Shown: positions 12,202-24,775, counted from the first letter of the stretch. The stretch: 64,000 bases of DNA from Endocalyx cinctus (GCA_001600455.1 BCKC01000002.1:930001-994000), one strand, 5' to 3'. Numbers and translations are program-made. The notes: a model not told the origin generated them from the sequence alone.

Positions 12202-13173
12202 AAGGAGGAAAATGGAGGAAAGAATTGGCGTAGAGGGAGGAGATTGTGGTGGGTGGATGAATGAATGGACGAAGGGAAGAAAGGTCGAGAAGGAAAAGGC
12301 AAAACCGAAACGAAAGTTTTCATGAACTATAATGAATTTTCATCATGATTATTTCTTCTATATTCCCCTTTGTTGTATGTGTAGATAGCATACGCGAGCA
12401 TAGCGAGCCTTCCGTCAATGACATATTTTACTTTTATTCTTAGGTATTGATACCAAATCACTCGTATATTCAAGTAAAAGATTACGTAGTAACGCTTCTA
12501 TGGAACGTAGACACAAGAGAGAAAGGAATAAAGGGAATAGAAAAAAAAAAAAAAAAAACTCATATTATATTATAATTCAACGCGGTAAAACACGATATGA
12601 TATACCTAATGTCTCTAAAGTACATACAGAATATGATAGACGAAGAATCTTGGTGAAAATAAATCAATCGCAAAGGCAGAGGTAAGAAGATAGATGTACG
12701 AATCAGTACTGATATATATATTACCATCGTAACATGTCAATCAATCCTATGCTCTGAAAGGAATAGTAAGGAATAGAAATCATTTCTCCATCCTTAGGCT
12801 TGTTCGACGTAAACTTGCTGCAGATCCTAAGGATATGTCTCCCGGTCGTCTTATTCATGAAACTAGATCGGAAGAGATGAAAATAATATGAAAAGAAATG
12901 GAAAAAATATGGTGCAGGCGCAAAGAGGGGTTTCCCCTTTGATATCTCATGTAGATCGATAAACGACGATGTGGTATGGGTTTGTCGAAATTCGTGTAAT
13001 TCAATAGGCAAATAAGAACAACATGCGGATATGCGACGCTTATAGTCGATGTCCAGACGTTCTGTGAAATATTCTCACACGTCAAAGTCTTCGGTAATAT
13101 AAAATGAACGTAGTGAATGATCGAAAGCAAATGATGTCAGTCAGTCGGCGTGCGAATAATAATCGTCGTCCTA
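12202..13173. other. Convergent 3' spacer
   Basis: Lies between the ends of USE1 (+) and the BRCT/WGR gene (-). Holds an 18-A tract (12541-12558) and no credible ORF. Confidence 0.55.
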
Positions 13174-14829
13174 CTAGATGACACGAGAAAGCTCGCGCTC
13201 TGAGTTGAATGCCATTTCCGCTGGCGGGGGTCCAGATGGACGAGAAGAAGGAGAAGTAGAATCCGAAGGGGGTTTTGGACGACGGAGTAATGCAGAATAT
13301 CTTCCTTCCGAATTAGACTCGCTATATTCTATATTGCGACCGAAACAGTGGTCAGGATTATGGTCGTGATTAGCATAATTATTGGTATCTGAAAACGGAT
13401 GCGAAGTCGTATTCTCTGTCGATACCTGCGCCTGGTACCCGTCTTGCGAGCAAGACTCGTCCTTTCTGAGCGGCAATCCCTTTTCATATACACTAGAAGG
13501 GTCCTGCTGTGGATTTTTCTCGTTTGCCTTGTCGATTTCTTCAGACAAAAGCTTACGTTCCCCCGATTCGTGATCACCTTCGTCTACTTCGATACTTTCC
13601 TTGATAGCTTCAGGGAGTAACTGAAGAACCCGTCGATCTACTTCGTCGAGGTCTTGTTGTTCTTCGTTCTCCACTTTTTCTGTCGTTCCCATCGTCTCCT
13701 TACTAAGACCCGCGGAATATGACATAGAAGACAAACCATCATTATCGTCATCAAACGGTAAGATAATCTTACCGCCGTTGCCGAATATAGACATGTGGTA
13801 CGGTTCGCCGTTGACCAGACCCACGGGTTTGCCACCGATCTACAATTCCATCGGCGTTCTTTCTTAGTTCTCCCCTTCATATGACTAACTATAGAATAGA
13901 AGTGGGCAAACTTACGGGAGGTTGATACTGGAACTTGTCCTTAGGTGACGCGCCTACTTTCTCGATGCGCTCATCCCATTCCAAGCCCGTTATTTTCTGA
14001 AACTGCCTCTTGAAGGCATCGAATACGACATCGAACTTGCACGGCGTATCGAATAATCGGTGTGTTGCTGGCTTTGAGTCGCGCTGTTTGCTCCAGTACT
14101 TCAACGTGCAGTTGTATAGCGGAGGTTTGCTGGTAGACTCCCAGAGCTGGATATAAAGAGGAAATAAATAAGTATCTGTCATGTTTCAAAGGACCTGTCG
14201 GGGGATATATACTCACGGTCAGGACAAACCTCTGGCCCTTATTTCCGTGATCCTCGTTGTCGCGGGTAAGAGTGACTTGATACTGGAAGAAAGTACTGTC
14301 GGTGAAGACGCGGTTTAGATCTAGGTAAGACAAGTATCGTCAATCTATCATTCCCTTACCCGTCAAGAGGACGACAAATAGACTTACTAGGATTAATGAA
14401 CGTCTCCCCCATCTCAACCCCCTTCTTCTGCCTCTCCTGCACCTTCTTCTTCCTATTCTCCTCCATCCGAGCCTTCAACAGGGAGAAATCCCTTTCGGGA
14501 AGTTTTCTCTGACGCAGAAGCGAATCCTCGAGCCAATCCCTCGTCACGACGTGAACGACCGATTTATTATGATTATCACTATTTTCCCCCTTCTTCTTCT
14601 TCTTCTTCTTCGGAAGAGCCGCCTTGACGGCGACGTTCTTCCGATCTCGAAACTGCTCCTCCGTCGCGATGAGGTGCGTCACCTCGCCGTCGACCTCGCG
14701 GCTGAACGAGCCGCCCGCGCGAGACACCCATCGGGCTACGTCCGCTTCCGTCCAGCCTTTGCCGAGGTCGCCGGCGATGGAGATTACGCAGTTCTGGAAG
14801 ATGGGTTTGCTTTTTACGTCTTTGCCCAT
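13174..14829 (-). CDS. BRCT and WGR domain protein
   Basis: Four exons read downward: 14388-14829, 14217-14320, 13916-14146, 13174-13839; 480 residues. Residues ~8-110 form a BRCT domain (FQNCVISIAGDLGKGWTEAD, VTHLIATEEQF, VVHVVTRDWLEDSL), a fold that binds phosphopeptides in DNA-damage proteins. Residues ~150-245 resemble a WGR domain (YNCTLKYWSKQRD, then FDAFKRQFQKITGLEWDER), the DNA-end sensing module of PARPs, although the W-G-R signature itself is not kept. No PARP catalytic domain follows; residues 260-480 are acidic and Ser/Pro-rich, probably disordered. A Lys run (KKKKKKK) sits inside the BRCT region. A nuclear DNA-repair or chromatin role is inferred from the domains only. Confidence 0.85.
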
Positions 14830-15942
14830 CGCGAATAAATAATTTGGGTGGTAATGGGTAAAGGTTATGTGAAATTATAAGTAACTCGGAGGAGGGTATT
14901 GTAGGATATAAATAAATAAATAGTAGTACATAAACTTGCTGCGAATATATGTTATAGATAATAAGGAGGAATGTAGATTCTGAAAGTTATATAGGAGAGC
15001 TCGACATAAGTTATAGTTGTTTAGAGATAACTTTAAGGAAGTAGAGAAAGAGCAGTGCTAGTAGGTCTACTAATAAACCACCAGGGTATATGGCAACACT
15101 GGAAAACTAAAGACTCGTGTATGAGTATTAATATGAAGTAGCTTTGAGATGCAAGTTCTGTGAGATACTATAGATGGAATAACATCTAATACCCGTAGTG
15201 AAGACCCCAGACTTAATGACAAAGACCTGGAGAGCAGAGAAATTCAACTATGAACTGTTAAAGCTGGCCTCGAAACAATACAAATTAAATATAGCGTTGA
15301 ACGAGCTACAGTACCAATTTGGTCATCGCTAAATCATGAGAATTGTGGTAATCGGAAGGAAGTAGGTAGAAGAATCCAGGACAGCATTGCTGAAGATGAA
15401 AATTAAGGAGGCAACTAAACTGTAGGGAAAGGTCAAGACGACAGCTCCTTCCTTTCCTAAGAACTTATTGAAGTATCCAGGTTTAACTTGCTTCTATACG
15501 CTCCTACCTTAGCTTTATACATGATATATATTCAAGAGAAAAGGAGGTAATAGCTTCAAGTTTACTTAGTAGATTTCAAACCCGAACATCCATATAAATA
15601 CGTATATGTAGCTAGACACGAGACGAGAGAAATAAATCTCGCACATCATTTAAAACGTAACTCTTCTCATAGGGTATCAACTATGAAAGTAATAGCTACC
15701 TAGATAGATAAAAAAAACAACCTATACTCGCTTTACGATGCATAACCATGACCTTAGTTTTGACTCTATAAAAACCTCCTTTAATAATGCCGACCATACA
15801 TCGCCATGAAAAAAAAAAAAAAGATGAAAAAAAACCGAACATACCGCATTTAGTGTACAAACACACAAAATTGATTTAAAAAAAAAAATCATTAAAATCA
15901 TTCATTCATTCATTTCCCCTTAGAAGAAAGGGTGAAACCAAC
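14830..15942. other. Spacer, no gene seen
   Basis: AT-rich, with A-tracts near 15810-15835 and 15878-15887 and no ORF of note. It contains the promoter side of the BRCT/WGR gene and the 3' end of the next minus-strand gene. Confidence 0.55.
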
Positions 15943-17343
15943 TTAAAAGAAAGTACTCTTCTTCTTCGAGATCTTACCCCCGTCACCGCTACCCGCCCTC
16001 CTACCACCCGGTCTAGAATTTTGCTGCTGCTGCTGCTGAGGGGGACCGTTATGCTGAGGCAAGGGCGCCCCGCCCGGACCCCGGAACCAGCTGCTTATGA
16101 CGCTGCCGTGCGGCTTCGACGGACCCGCGCTATTCGGTCTCGGGGGCATGGCCGGGGTCTGGATCTGCAGCGTCGGACGGTTCGGCGAAGCCGTCATCGT
16201 CGTCGGTCTCGGGGGTAGCGTCGGCGGGGGTTTGTACTCCTGCCCTTCCATGCCGAACTCCTTCCTCAGCCGCTCCGTCTCCTTGGCGACCTCGGCCTCG
16301 CGTCGCCGCCTCTCCTTCTCGCGCTCGCGCTCCTCCTTCTGCTGGAGCGCCTGCAGCCGCTTCGTCTCGGCCTCGACGGCGGCGGACGACTTGGGCGAGG
16401 TAGGCTTGTTCAGAGCCGTGGTCGCGGGCGGTGGCGGCGGCGGTACGTTGTTACCGAGCGCCCCGGACATGGTGACGGCGGCGGCGGTAGAACCGGCGAC
16501 GTTGTTATTACCGTTGGAGTGCGACGGCGAGCCGGACGGGTTAGGTATAGGTCTCGAGTTCTTGCGCTTGCCGGTAAGCGGCACGCCGTCGAGATTATAC
16601 GATTCCCTGCCGGGGAAGAGGTAGATCTCGCGGATGACCTCGGACCCGAGGAGCAGTATGACCTCGAGACCTTTCCGGTCCTCGATCTCGACCCTCTGCA
16701 TGTTCGGCTCGTAGACGGTGATGCTCGGCTCGCGCCCGCTCTTGTACATGGCGACGGTGATGTCCGGCTCCTTATTCTTCCTGCCGCCGACGGACCGCCC
16801 CGTCATGTAGCAGGTCATATCTTTAGTGAACTTGCCGTCGCGCTTCCACCGGAACATGACCTTCGGGGTCGAGTGGTCCGCGCTCGGGTCCCCTTGCTGG
16901 CGGTCGAGGACGGACGAGGACGGCATCCGGAAGCTGCGCTCGGGTATCTCGAACTCCCACGACTCTTTACCCGTCCACGTGCTCTTCTCGCCCTTGAAGG
17001 CGACCTGCTGGTCCGGGTTGTACAGCTGGATCGTGAACCCGTCCGGTATCATCGGCACCGGGGCCGCGGGCGCGCCGTTCTGCGCCCGCACCTCGGCCGC
17101 CGATAGCGACGGCTGCTGGAGCTCGGGCTCGATCAGCACCTCGGCGAAGATGACGTCCCGCGACGCCGCGTCCGTGAGCGCTACGGCGTACTTGTTCTTC
17201 GCTTGCGGTAAGGTCGGGTCGAGCTTTCTCAGCGAGTATTCGACTACGGGGTCGGACCCGTTCTGGGTGAAGTATAGAAGGCTCGTGAGCGGGTCATCGG
17301 ATGATTGTTTAATCACGAAGGTCGGGAGATTCTCGTCAAGCAT
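15943..17343 (-). CDS. Uncharacterised protein with coiled coil and poly-Q
   Basis: A single uninterrupted reading frame of 466 residues, GC-rich at third positions unlike its flanks. Residues 1-260 look like a folded domain rich in beta-type sequence (FVIKQSSDDPLTSLLYFTQ, MFRWKRDGKFTKDMTCYMTG, LEVILLLGSEVIREIYLF). Then come Pro/Ser linkers with a PPPPPP run (~300), a charged coiled coil at ~320-365 (EREKERRRREAEVAKETERL), a Pro-rich part (PPPTLPPRPTT) and a short poly-Q (~434-441, CAG repeats at 16022-16040), ending GGKISKKKSTFF. I do not recognise a named family. Proline-rich PxxP segments plus coiled coil could suit a cortical scaffold, but that is speculation. Confidence 0.85.
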   Translation of the reverse strand: MLDENLPTFVIKQSSDDPLTSLLYFTQNGSDPVVEYSLRKLDPTLPQAKNKYAVALTDAASRDVIFAEVLIEPELQQPSLSAAEVRAQNGAPAAPVPMIPDGFTIQLYNPDQQVAFKGEKSTWTGKESWEFEIPERSFRMPSSSVLDRQQGDPSADHSTPKVMFRWKRDGKFTKDMTCYMTGRSVGGRKNKEPDITVAMYKSGREPSITVYEPNMQRVEIEDRKGLEVILLLGSEVIREIYLFPGRESYNLDGVPLTGKRKNSRPIPNPSGSPSHSNGNNNVAGSTAAAVTMSGALGNNVPPPPPPATTALNKPTSPKSSAAVEAETKRLQALQQKEEREREKERRRREAEVAKETERLRKEFGMEGQEYKPPPTLPPRPTTMTASPNRPTLQIQTPAMPPRPNSAGPSKPHGSVISSWFRGPGGAPLPQHNGPPQQQQQQNSRPGGRRAGSGDGGKISKKKSTFF

Positions 17344-18449
17344 ATTGACGGAAGTGGATTTCGGTTTATATTAAATCGAGTCTAGGATTTATTCTACAGC
17401 GTTCTAGAGGAGGGGAATAAATATATATATATATATATATATATAAATAAGAAATAAATAAACGTAGGTCAAATATGCTTAGGTGTTCTGTATATTCACG
17501 CAATTAAATATAGGGAGGGGCATTTGGAATGAAACAAAGAATAGCTCCGAATTGTTGATTCAGCAGAGACGAAGGCTGAAAAAGAAGTAATTAACAAATC
17601 GAATGACCGGATAACAGAAAATGCGGAGAAGCGGAAAGGAAGGCGAAATTCGATCGACTACTATGAAGTTCCTATGTGGATTAAAGACTGTAATAAAAAT
17701 AGAAACCGGAATAGAAAAAAAAAAAGAGAGAATAAACCTGAAGCCTAAAAACAGTACATTTTGCAAAGAAAGCTGAGCCCCAATGCAGTTCAAGCAAGCT
17801 GACTCGAAAGTATCATTTAGTATGATCTACGGGCGTCATCCTTGGCCCAACTGGCTCAGCTGGTTGTCGTCATATTATTCGTAATATCCACTTCTCCTAA
17901 AAAGGTTAAAGAAGGACGTAGAAGAGGCACTTTAAGTGGCTGAGCAGTCGCTGAGCTCTCCAACGTCAATCAATGTCTTGTTTCATCTCTTTTGCATATA
18001 ATTATATGTGAATGATGAGGATGACCTTTTTCCCCCGTCTCTTTATTTACTTATTTATTCATTGATTTTGTTTATTTTTTTTTGTATTGATTATCTGTGA
18101 ATGTATATTTTGAGTATGAAACGCTTGTAGTAGATATAGATATAGATATAGTCTCCCTTTATGTACAGCAATAAGACTAGGAGAAATAAAAAAATGCTAC
18201 TCCCATAGAATAGTCAACATCAACATTGCTCGGGTACGGCCATTAGCGTCTCCTATTAAACCATCCTGCCACACCGTACCGCTTCTCTTGACCACATTCA
18301 TAAAGCTTCTACCCATGCATCCGTCCCCCGAAACGTTTTTGTGTAAGAAAACAAGAATATATATATCAATTCAGGAAAGGAAGAGATTGATCCGTCTAGC
18401 TTAAAACGTTTTTGTGCTTTGTTATGAACGCTGGTTAATAAACATATCA
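17344..18449. other. Spacer with TA microsatellite
   Basis: TA repeat at about 17420-17444; otherwise AT-rich with no credible gene. Contains the promoter of the 15943-17343 gene and the 3' flank of the 18450 gene. Confidence 0.55.
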
Positions 18450-20328
18450 TCACTGGTAGGCCGTCTGGTGCGTCGCCGCAGCCTGTCCAGGAATTGCCGG
18501 CATTACTGGTATTTCACCCCTCTCCTGCGCCTTGGTCTCCGCCCGCTTTATTCTGCCCGTCTGCTGGTTTACCCAGCTATTTATCGATCGGAAGCGTACC
18601 GGACGGTCCTCGCTCGTCGTCGTGTACATGGTTCCGCGTCTGCCGTCTCCCGATCGGCTCATCCACGAGAATCTTCCGTCCGGCGCGCCCGAGTTACGAG
18701 CTGCCGCCGGCGGTGGCGCTGCCAGCTCCGTCGGGGCCGTGTCGGGCGGGGGTATCATAATATCCCCGTCTCCGAACCCGGACGAGATGGAAGACAGCTC
18801 GCTCGCCCGATAGACCTGGCGCCGAGCGGGGTCGTACGCGTTCGAGGGCCCGCGAGCGAGCTCCGATTGGTTGTAGTATGCGTCCGGCATCCGTGATCGC
18901 AACGTTGAATTTAGATCGTTGCTGTTCATCGTTCCCCCGTTTCCTAGGTTATACTGGTCGATGATCTCGGAAATCGGCATGTTGGTTCGTTGAACGGACA
19001 CCACGCTACCCGGACCCGACCCTCTCAAACTGCCCGGTCCAGGAACGTATGCTTTATCGCCGGCGTAGTAGCCAGCTTGAAGGGCATCTATATTGCCCCG
19101 ATCATATTGGGGAGGTGGCTCGGTAGCAAGATACGTCGAGCTACCTACGTTCGTCCATCCGCCGGGCGCCGCGTTTCTCTGCACCCACGGGAACTTATCT
19201 TTAAACCCGAGCGGACGTCCACTCGAGCCCTTGGACTTCTTCAACACCTTATATACAACCCAACCGATAAAGCAGACTATGATGAAAGCGCCTGAAAACC
19301 TATTAGCTGACATATATTTTCCGATGATAACGTATAAATAAGTCTTACCTATCGCGCCAGCAGCAATCAAGAGATGATCAGCTGTGGGGTCTAGTCCCGG
19401 CGGACCCTTGCCTTTACTCATATACGAATGATCTTTATCGTAATAGTCATCATCAGGTTGAGTATCAAACTGCGGCGATGCAGACACCATCGGTGTAGCT
19501 GTAGCGCTGGGCGAGGCGGTAGTCGTGGTAATGGCCATGGTCGTTGTCGTACTGGTGTCGTCGTCACCTACTTCTTTCCGAGGCGGTGGGGTCGAGTCTG
19601 CGTCGTCACTTGTTGTAGTCATAAAAGAAAGAGTCGATGATGGGGAGGGATCTATAACAGAAGGAGCTATAATGGCAGGATTTTGCTGTTGGGCAAGTTA
19701 GTTCTGAATTCACCGAAGCTGACTGATGCGTGGTACGTACTACTCCCGCCGGGACCAATGTCGTAGAAGTTCCAGGTACAGACGTGATAACGGGATCCGT
19801 GGGAAGAACGAGGGCGGTTGTCGTCGGTGACATGGTTGTGATCGTTGTAGTAGGTAAAGATATAGAAGTGGTAGTAGTAGTAGATGAAGATATAGAAGTA
19901 GTGGATGAAGAGATCGAAGCGGTACCGGTTGGAAGCAGTACGAGCGTGGTGGTTGTAGGGTCCGGCTTAGCTTGGCCACCATGGCTGTGGTCATCTTCAT
20001 CGTCACTGTCACCATCAACGCTACTATCGTCGCTCTCAAATCCGCTGTCGTCGCCGCTTTCAGATCCACTGTCGTCGTTGGCCTGGCCGACGGTAGACTC
20101 GGACGCAAATCTACTCCCCCGTTTGTGTCCGTCATCATCGTCGACACCCTGATCTCTCGGCATCTTGAGAGTTATATACGATTTAGTGCTCCGTCGAGTC
20201 GGCAACGATTCCTCAGCATCATTATCCGCGTCCCGTATCCCAAGGAATGGCGTCAATTCGAAAGACTTCGGCGTTCGTTTAAATACCCATACATCATCAG
20301 ATGGTCGTCTCGAAGTAATTGGCGACAT
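18450..20328 (-). CDS. Single-pass membrane protein with S/T-rich domain
   Basis: Three exons: 19741-20328, 19349-19685, 18450-19291; 588 residues. Intron 1 (19686-19740) has a GTACGT donor, CTAAC branch site and CAACAG acceptor; intron 2 (19292-19348) is 57 nt and has no stop in frame. Residues ~65-125 are acidic (ESGDDSGFESDD); ~125-250 are almost pure Ser/Thr/Pro/Val, suited to O-mannosylation; a transmembrane helix lies at ~299-322 (HLLIAAGAIGAFIIVCFIGW) followed by basic KVLKKSKG; the tail of ~260 residues has YxxD-like and Pro-rich segments. The plan resembles fungal wall-stress sensors (Mid2/Wsc type), but there is no N-terminal signal peptide in this model, so either an upstream exon is missed or the topology differs. 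Function unknown. Confidence 0.75.
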
Positions 20329-22345
20329 TTTCCCGCTCGTATATTATGCTCTTTTACGTCTTTCTTTTTTTTCCCTTTTCCTCGCAAAACCATACACAAA
20401 TGGGCCACAATGCTCTGCGTGCAAGTACCCAACCAGCTTCCCTACCGCATGACCGATAAAATAAAAAAATGATTAAAACGAGAGACTAGTCTAATAAGAC
20501 CAAAAAAGAGATCAGAAAAAATAAGTATAAGGTGTTAAAAAATTAAAAGAAATCAACAAATTCACCAGGAACGACAGAAAAAAAAAATAAAGTATGGGAG
20601 AGAAGAATGGTAGAGTATACTGAAGCTGAGATGGGATCTAAAGAAACAACGATGACAGCTTAGCATACCACAAGGCCGGCCTTGGGAGAAAAAGAATAGA
20701 AAGAATAGAAAGATGAAAGAAAAAAAAAAAGCGGGAAGGGAAACTGGAGTAGAAAGTATGTCTTGGAAGGTGTTGAGCACGGAGTCGGTAAAAGATCTCC
20801 TGATACACGGGAGAAGCGAGGTAGGTTGACTGACGCTATACTAAACACGCCTAAGGGCCACCCTTTCACGGTTCTCGGCAGATTACGCAGCAAAGTTGGT
20901 CACCACAAGCGCAGGTTGGACATAGGACGAAACCAGTGGTCGGTCACTAGGGCTAGGGGACCTCAATCACCCGTACTCTGACGGATACATAGGACTGACG
21001 CGCTATTAGGGGGGCCGCAGCAGTTGAAACAAGATCAATATCAATAACATTATTATTTTATCACAGGCCAACTCGTCACCTTTTGGAATCACAGCATCAA
21101 CAAAGAGTAGAAAAGTTACCTTGAACGGAAAGGTTCCACACGGGGGATCACAACAAACTACGTACATGGTGCACGAGGTAGAAGCTCCGAAAAGTGAGGG
21201 TAGGCTGATTGATAGGGTAAGGTTGACAGCGCCCGTACGATGGATTGAGGGTCTTTTTTTCTGAGGTGGGTGTAGAAAACCAATCAGAAACTTCAAATTT
21301 CTCGAAGGCACAAACAATTCGAACAGCGCCACCAAAAAAAGTCAAACCATATCGTCCCAGCGTTTCGGGAGCGAAAAGAAAAAGAGAGAGAGATTCTAGC
21401 CAGTCTGGCAGTCTTGGTGTAGAAGCTACGCGTGTCTTGGGTTGCTTTGATGTCGAAGTTGCGACAAGACGCAGGGGTAGGCTGTCTCAGAACGGTTAAC
21501 TTGTGGAGACATGGGGTTTCAACCAGGATATTTTAACTAGGGGCCAAGACAAGGAGAATTAACTTCAAACGGTAGATCAAGATTTCATACAGAAGCACTA
21601 CGTTAATATATAATAGGTGGGAGAATGTGGTTCTGGGTGCGGTGCTAGGTGCGGTGCTGAATGCGGTACTCGATGAAGATTTTTGGTATGGAGTACGGAG
21701 TATTCTATTCGAAGATGCGATTGGTAGCTGAACAAATTAGGGCTAAACCGTTCTGATCGTCAAACTACTATAGGGACTTAGTAGTATCCAATACTATACC
21801 TACATAGGGAGGTAGGTACCTACTTAGGTGATTAGTATGCTATAATACATACCAGTTAAACAACCTGTACCCCATAGGATTAGCTGAATTATCTCATAGT
21901 CTACTAATAAGATGACGATGAAATATTTTGTAATACCTAGTCACTAATAGTATAGTATATCAATTATCTAGGTACGGCCTACAGCCTACTGGTCCGGTAC
22001 CGCTAGCTTATCTTGGCTGTCGGGACCATCCGAGCGTTTTATCGTATTATCATTTATTTCCAACGGTCAATTCTGCGCCGTGGTTCGAAATATATTCTTC
22101 CACCGTTGAGGTATTTGGTATTTGGTATTTGGTATTCGGTATTTGACACCGAGAGCCTGTCATCAATCCTTAATTTTTTTTTTGCTAATTAATATACTTA
22201 TTACACCGCAATACTACCTCTTTCAGCTACCCCAATATTTATTACCTTTTGGATTATCTAGATACGGTTACGAGGACGGATATCAAGGAGAAAAGAAAAG
22301 AAAAACGTCCAGTAGCAATCGGATAATTTCCCCACGTTTCATAAA
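20329..22345. other. Divergent promoter region, 2.0 kb
   Basis: Between the minus-strand membrane protein and the plus-strand acetyltransferase. Includes a TACC/TAGGTA-rich patch (21795-21830) and a tandem GGTATTT motif at about 22110-22142. No convincing gene, though an 84-codon ORF at 21245-21499 was considered. Confidence 0.5.
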
Positions 22346-23782
22346 ATGGGCATCAAAGTCTACCCGCTCGCCGAGAATGATATACCCGGAGCTGTAGCTG
22401 CTATCCAGTGAGTTGCATTGCATTACAAGGGTCTTTATGAACTGCCTGTTTCTCCTCTTTGTGCATCCCCCTTCCCTCCTACACGTAGCCCTCTTGTCAC
22501 GGTGCGAGTTCAGGTGTCAACCTCACTCAGCCGGCCCAGCCAAATCTTTCACTCATCGATTTTTTGCTTGTTTCGGTTTCCTCTCGCCACATTCCGAACT
22601 CTCACACTCTAACCCCCCCTTCTTTTGTTTTTCGTCTAAACCAGGGAAGCTTTCGCCGACGACCCATACAACAACTGGGTATTCGATAAATCAACCGTAC
22701 GTTTTTTCTATCTTTTTACTATTGTTTTATTTATTTACTTTTTATTTCTTTCTTGATATATATAATCTACGTTTCGTCATCTTGGTCAATTTATCTGACT
22801 CGAACTCCACCGTTGATCAAATCATCTTTTTTTTTTCTAGTTTAACAAAGAACGTAATGCCGCTTCGTTAAGTATCCGCTGCCAATGGGGTATGCGTAAC
22901 GCCATTTTTCAAGTGGCAAAAGAGGAAGGAAATGACGAAGTCCTCGGCGTGGCTTGCTGGGTTAAGCCGCAAAAGGCGGATCAGCCGCGTACTTGGACGG
23001 ACTGGTTCGAGGACTGGCGACTGTGGTTCAACCAAGTCGGCATGAACTTGTACTATGGTCGAGGTGGTCTCAACGTGAAAGTAAGTTCAACTCTCAAAAA
23101 ATTTACGTTAGACGGTACCAAAAAGAAAAATAAGAAAAAATAAGCATTTTTCTGATCTGCTGGGTTTATCGTCGACCTTCGTATTGTAACCTTGTGAAAT
23201 GCGGGCGGCCTCTGTTTAAGTAAGCCCCTGTAAACAGGGGTTTTAAGCCAAGCTCCTGAAAAGCTTCTCCTTAGCAAGGCTACTGGCAATCAACCCCCTT
23301 ACGACGATTTACCCCTTGGCCCTTATGCACCGCAGCAAAGGTTTCAGCACTGACGTCAAATTTCAACCCCCATTTTTTTCTTTTTTCTTTTTCTTATACC
23401 ACTCTTCCTACATACGTCGAGTAGCTAACGAAGCCCTTTATTACCTCGGCAGCGATATTGGATCTGGAAAAAAGCACAGGCTGACGTACAGTCGGCGGTC
23501 TGGACGGATCCCCGCGGCTACTACTTTCTCAACATCATGGTGGTGCTGCCCAAGGCTCAAGGCAAGGGTATCGGTAAGCTCATGATGAAGTCGGTCACGG
23601 ATCAAGCCGACGCCGAGAATATGAACTGCTACCTGGAATCTAGCCGCGATGTGCCTAACATGCAGATCTACGGTCGGTTCGGCTTCAAGTTCGCCAAGGA
23701 GTTGGCGTGCGACGACGAGGGCACCGCCATCAAGCTTTTTACCATGATCAGGGAGCCGGGCGCTGCGCCGCAAACAAACTGA
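22346..23782 (+). CDS. GNAT family N-acetyltransferase
   Basis: Four exons, 22346-22407, 22645-22696, 22841-23080, 23453-23782, give 227 residues. The GNAT fold uses acetyl-CoA to acetylate an amine; the substrate cannot be told here. Evidence: the opening GIKVYPLAENDIPGAVAAIQ followed by EAFADDPYNNWVFDKS, typical of fungal GNATs; the beta4 strand YYFLNIMVVLP and the pyrophosphate loop Q154-G-K-G157-I-G159 (AQGKGIG), the motif A signature; and the motif B part (MQIYGRFGFKFAKEL). A middle insert rich in Trp (TWTDWFEDWRLWF) is also seen in fungal members. All three introns (237, 144 and 372 nt) are longer than most others in the window. Confidence 0.88.
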
Positions 23783-24775
23783 GCGCCAAGATGATAAAAA
23801 AAACAACTCACTTCCTCTTTCTTCTACACTAGCTGTCTTACTTAACCTACTACTTGGATAGTTTATACAAATTGCTTGTGTGACTTGGCACGCTTTGTGC
23901 CAGCATATACATACCTGAATACAGAAAGCTTTCGGATATAGATAAGGAGACATTTTTATTTTTATATATGAGCTAGATCATATTCAGACCCTAGCTGTTG
24001 TCTCGAGAAACAAAGAAGCTATTATATTTGATTCGAATATACATCCATACAGAGACACAAAATATATGGCAATTGCGTCCTTGGCATACGCACTCTTTGC
24101 TCGCCTGCTGCGGGCCTAGTAAACCCGTCCACCCTCTGTCCTTACGGCATTCAAACCAGCTGAATGTTCGCTAATGATGAGGGATCAAGGCCGGTTACCC
24201 AAGTGGAAGATTGTCTTGCTAACCAACTTACTATTGCCGTGAATTACGTAATAAACCTCGGGGTCACTCTTCGTTATTTATTATCCATGGATATCTATCA
24301 AGCACGTGAAAACCCTGCGACCCTTTCGTCTTGGCTCTTGGCCGAGGTAGGTGAATGGCTTTTGTTATGCGACCACGTGACCTATCATTGGTATGACAGG
24401 TTCAAGGGAAAGTAGAAGGAGCGGAGGGGAAATAGTAGCACCAGCCGTGGGAAGTAGATAGACAGACGAATAGAGAAAGGTAGATGACTCGTAACTGTCC
24501 GAATGGCCGTGTCGTTATCGCCGTGAGCGATACTCCCAAGTTCTCGAACTATTTATTTACGTATGTAGAATGTTACGCAGATAAACAAATCAGACACATA
24601 TACCACCTGAATCTAAGTCCCGATACATATTAGAATCCGTAGTCGTTTATTACTTCTCCGGTATTGGTCTCTACCAGCGCTACCAAGATAGTCATCTCGG
24701 ATCTATACTTTATATTCTCACAGCTACTAGATATAGTACTAAAACGAACTTGAGAGAAGATCCTCGAGGCTTGTC

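Noticed and set aside
21245..21499. 84-codon Lys/Arg/Ser-rich ORF upstream of the GNAT gene
   Set aside because: Could be a leader or a small basic protein, but there is no start context or homology sign to support it.
24164..24415. 83-codon ORF on the plus strand in the GNAT-NDE spacer
   Set aside because: No domain, no splice context, composition like spacer.
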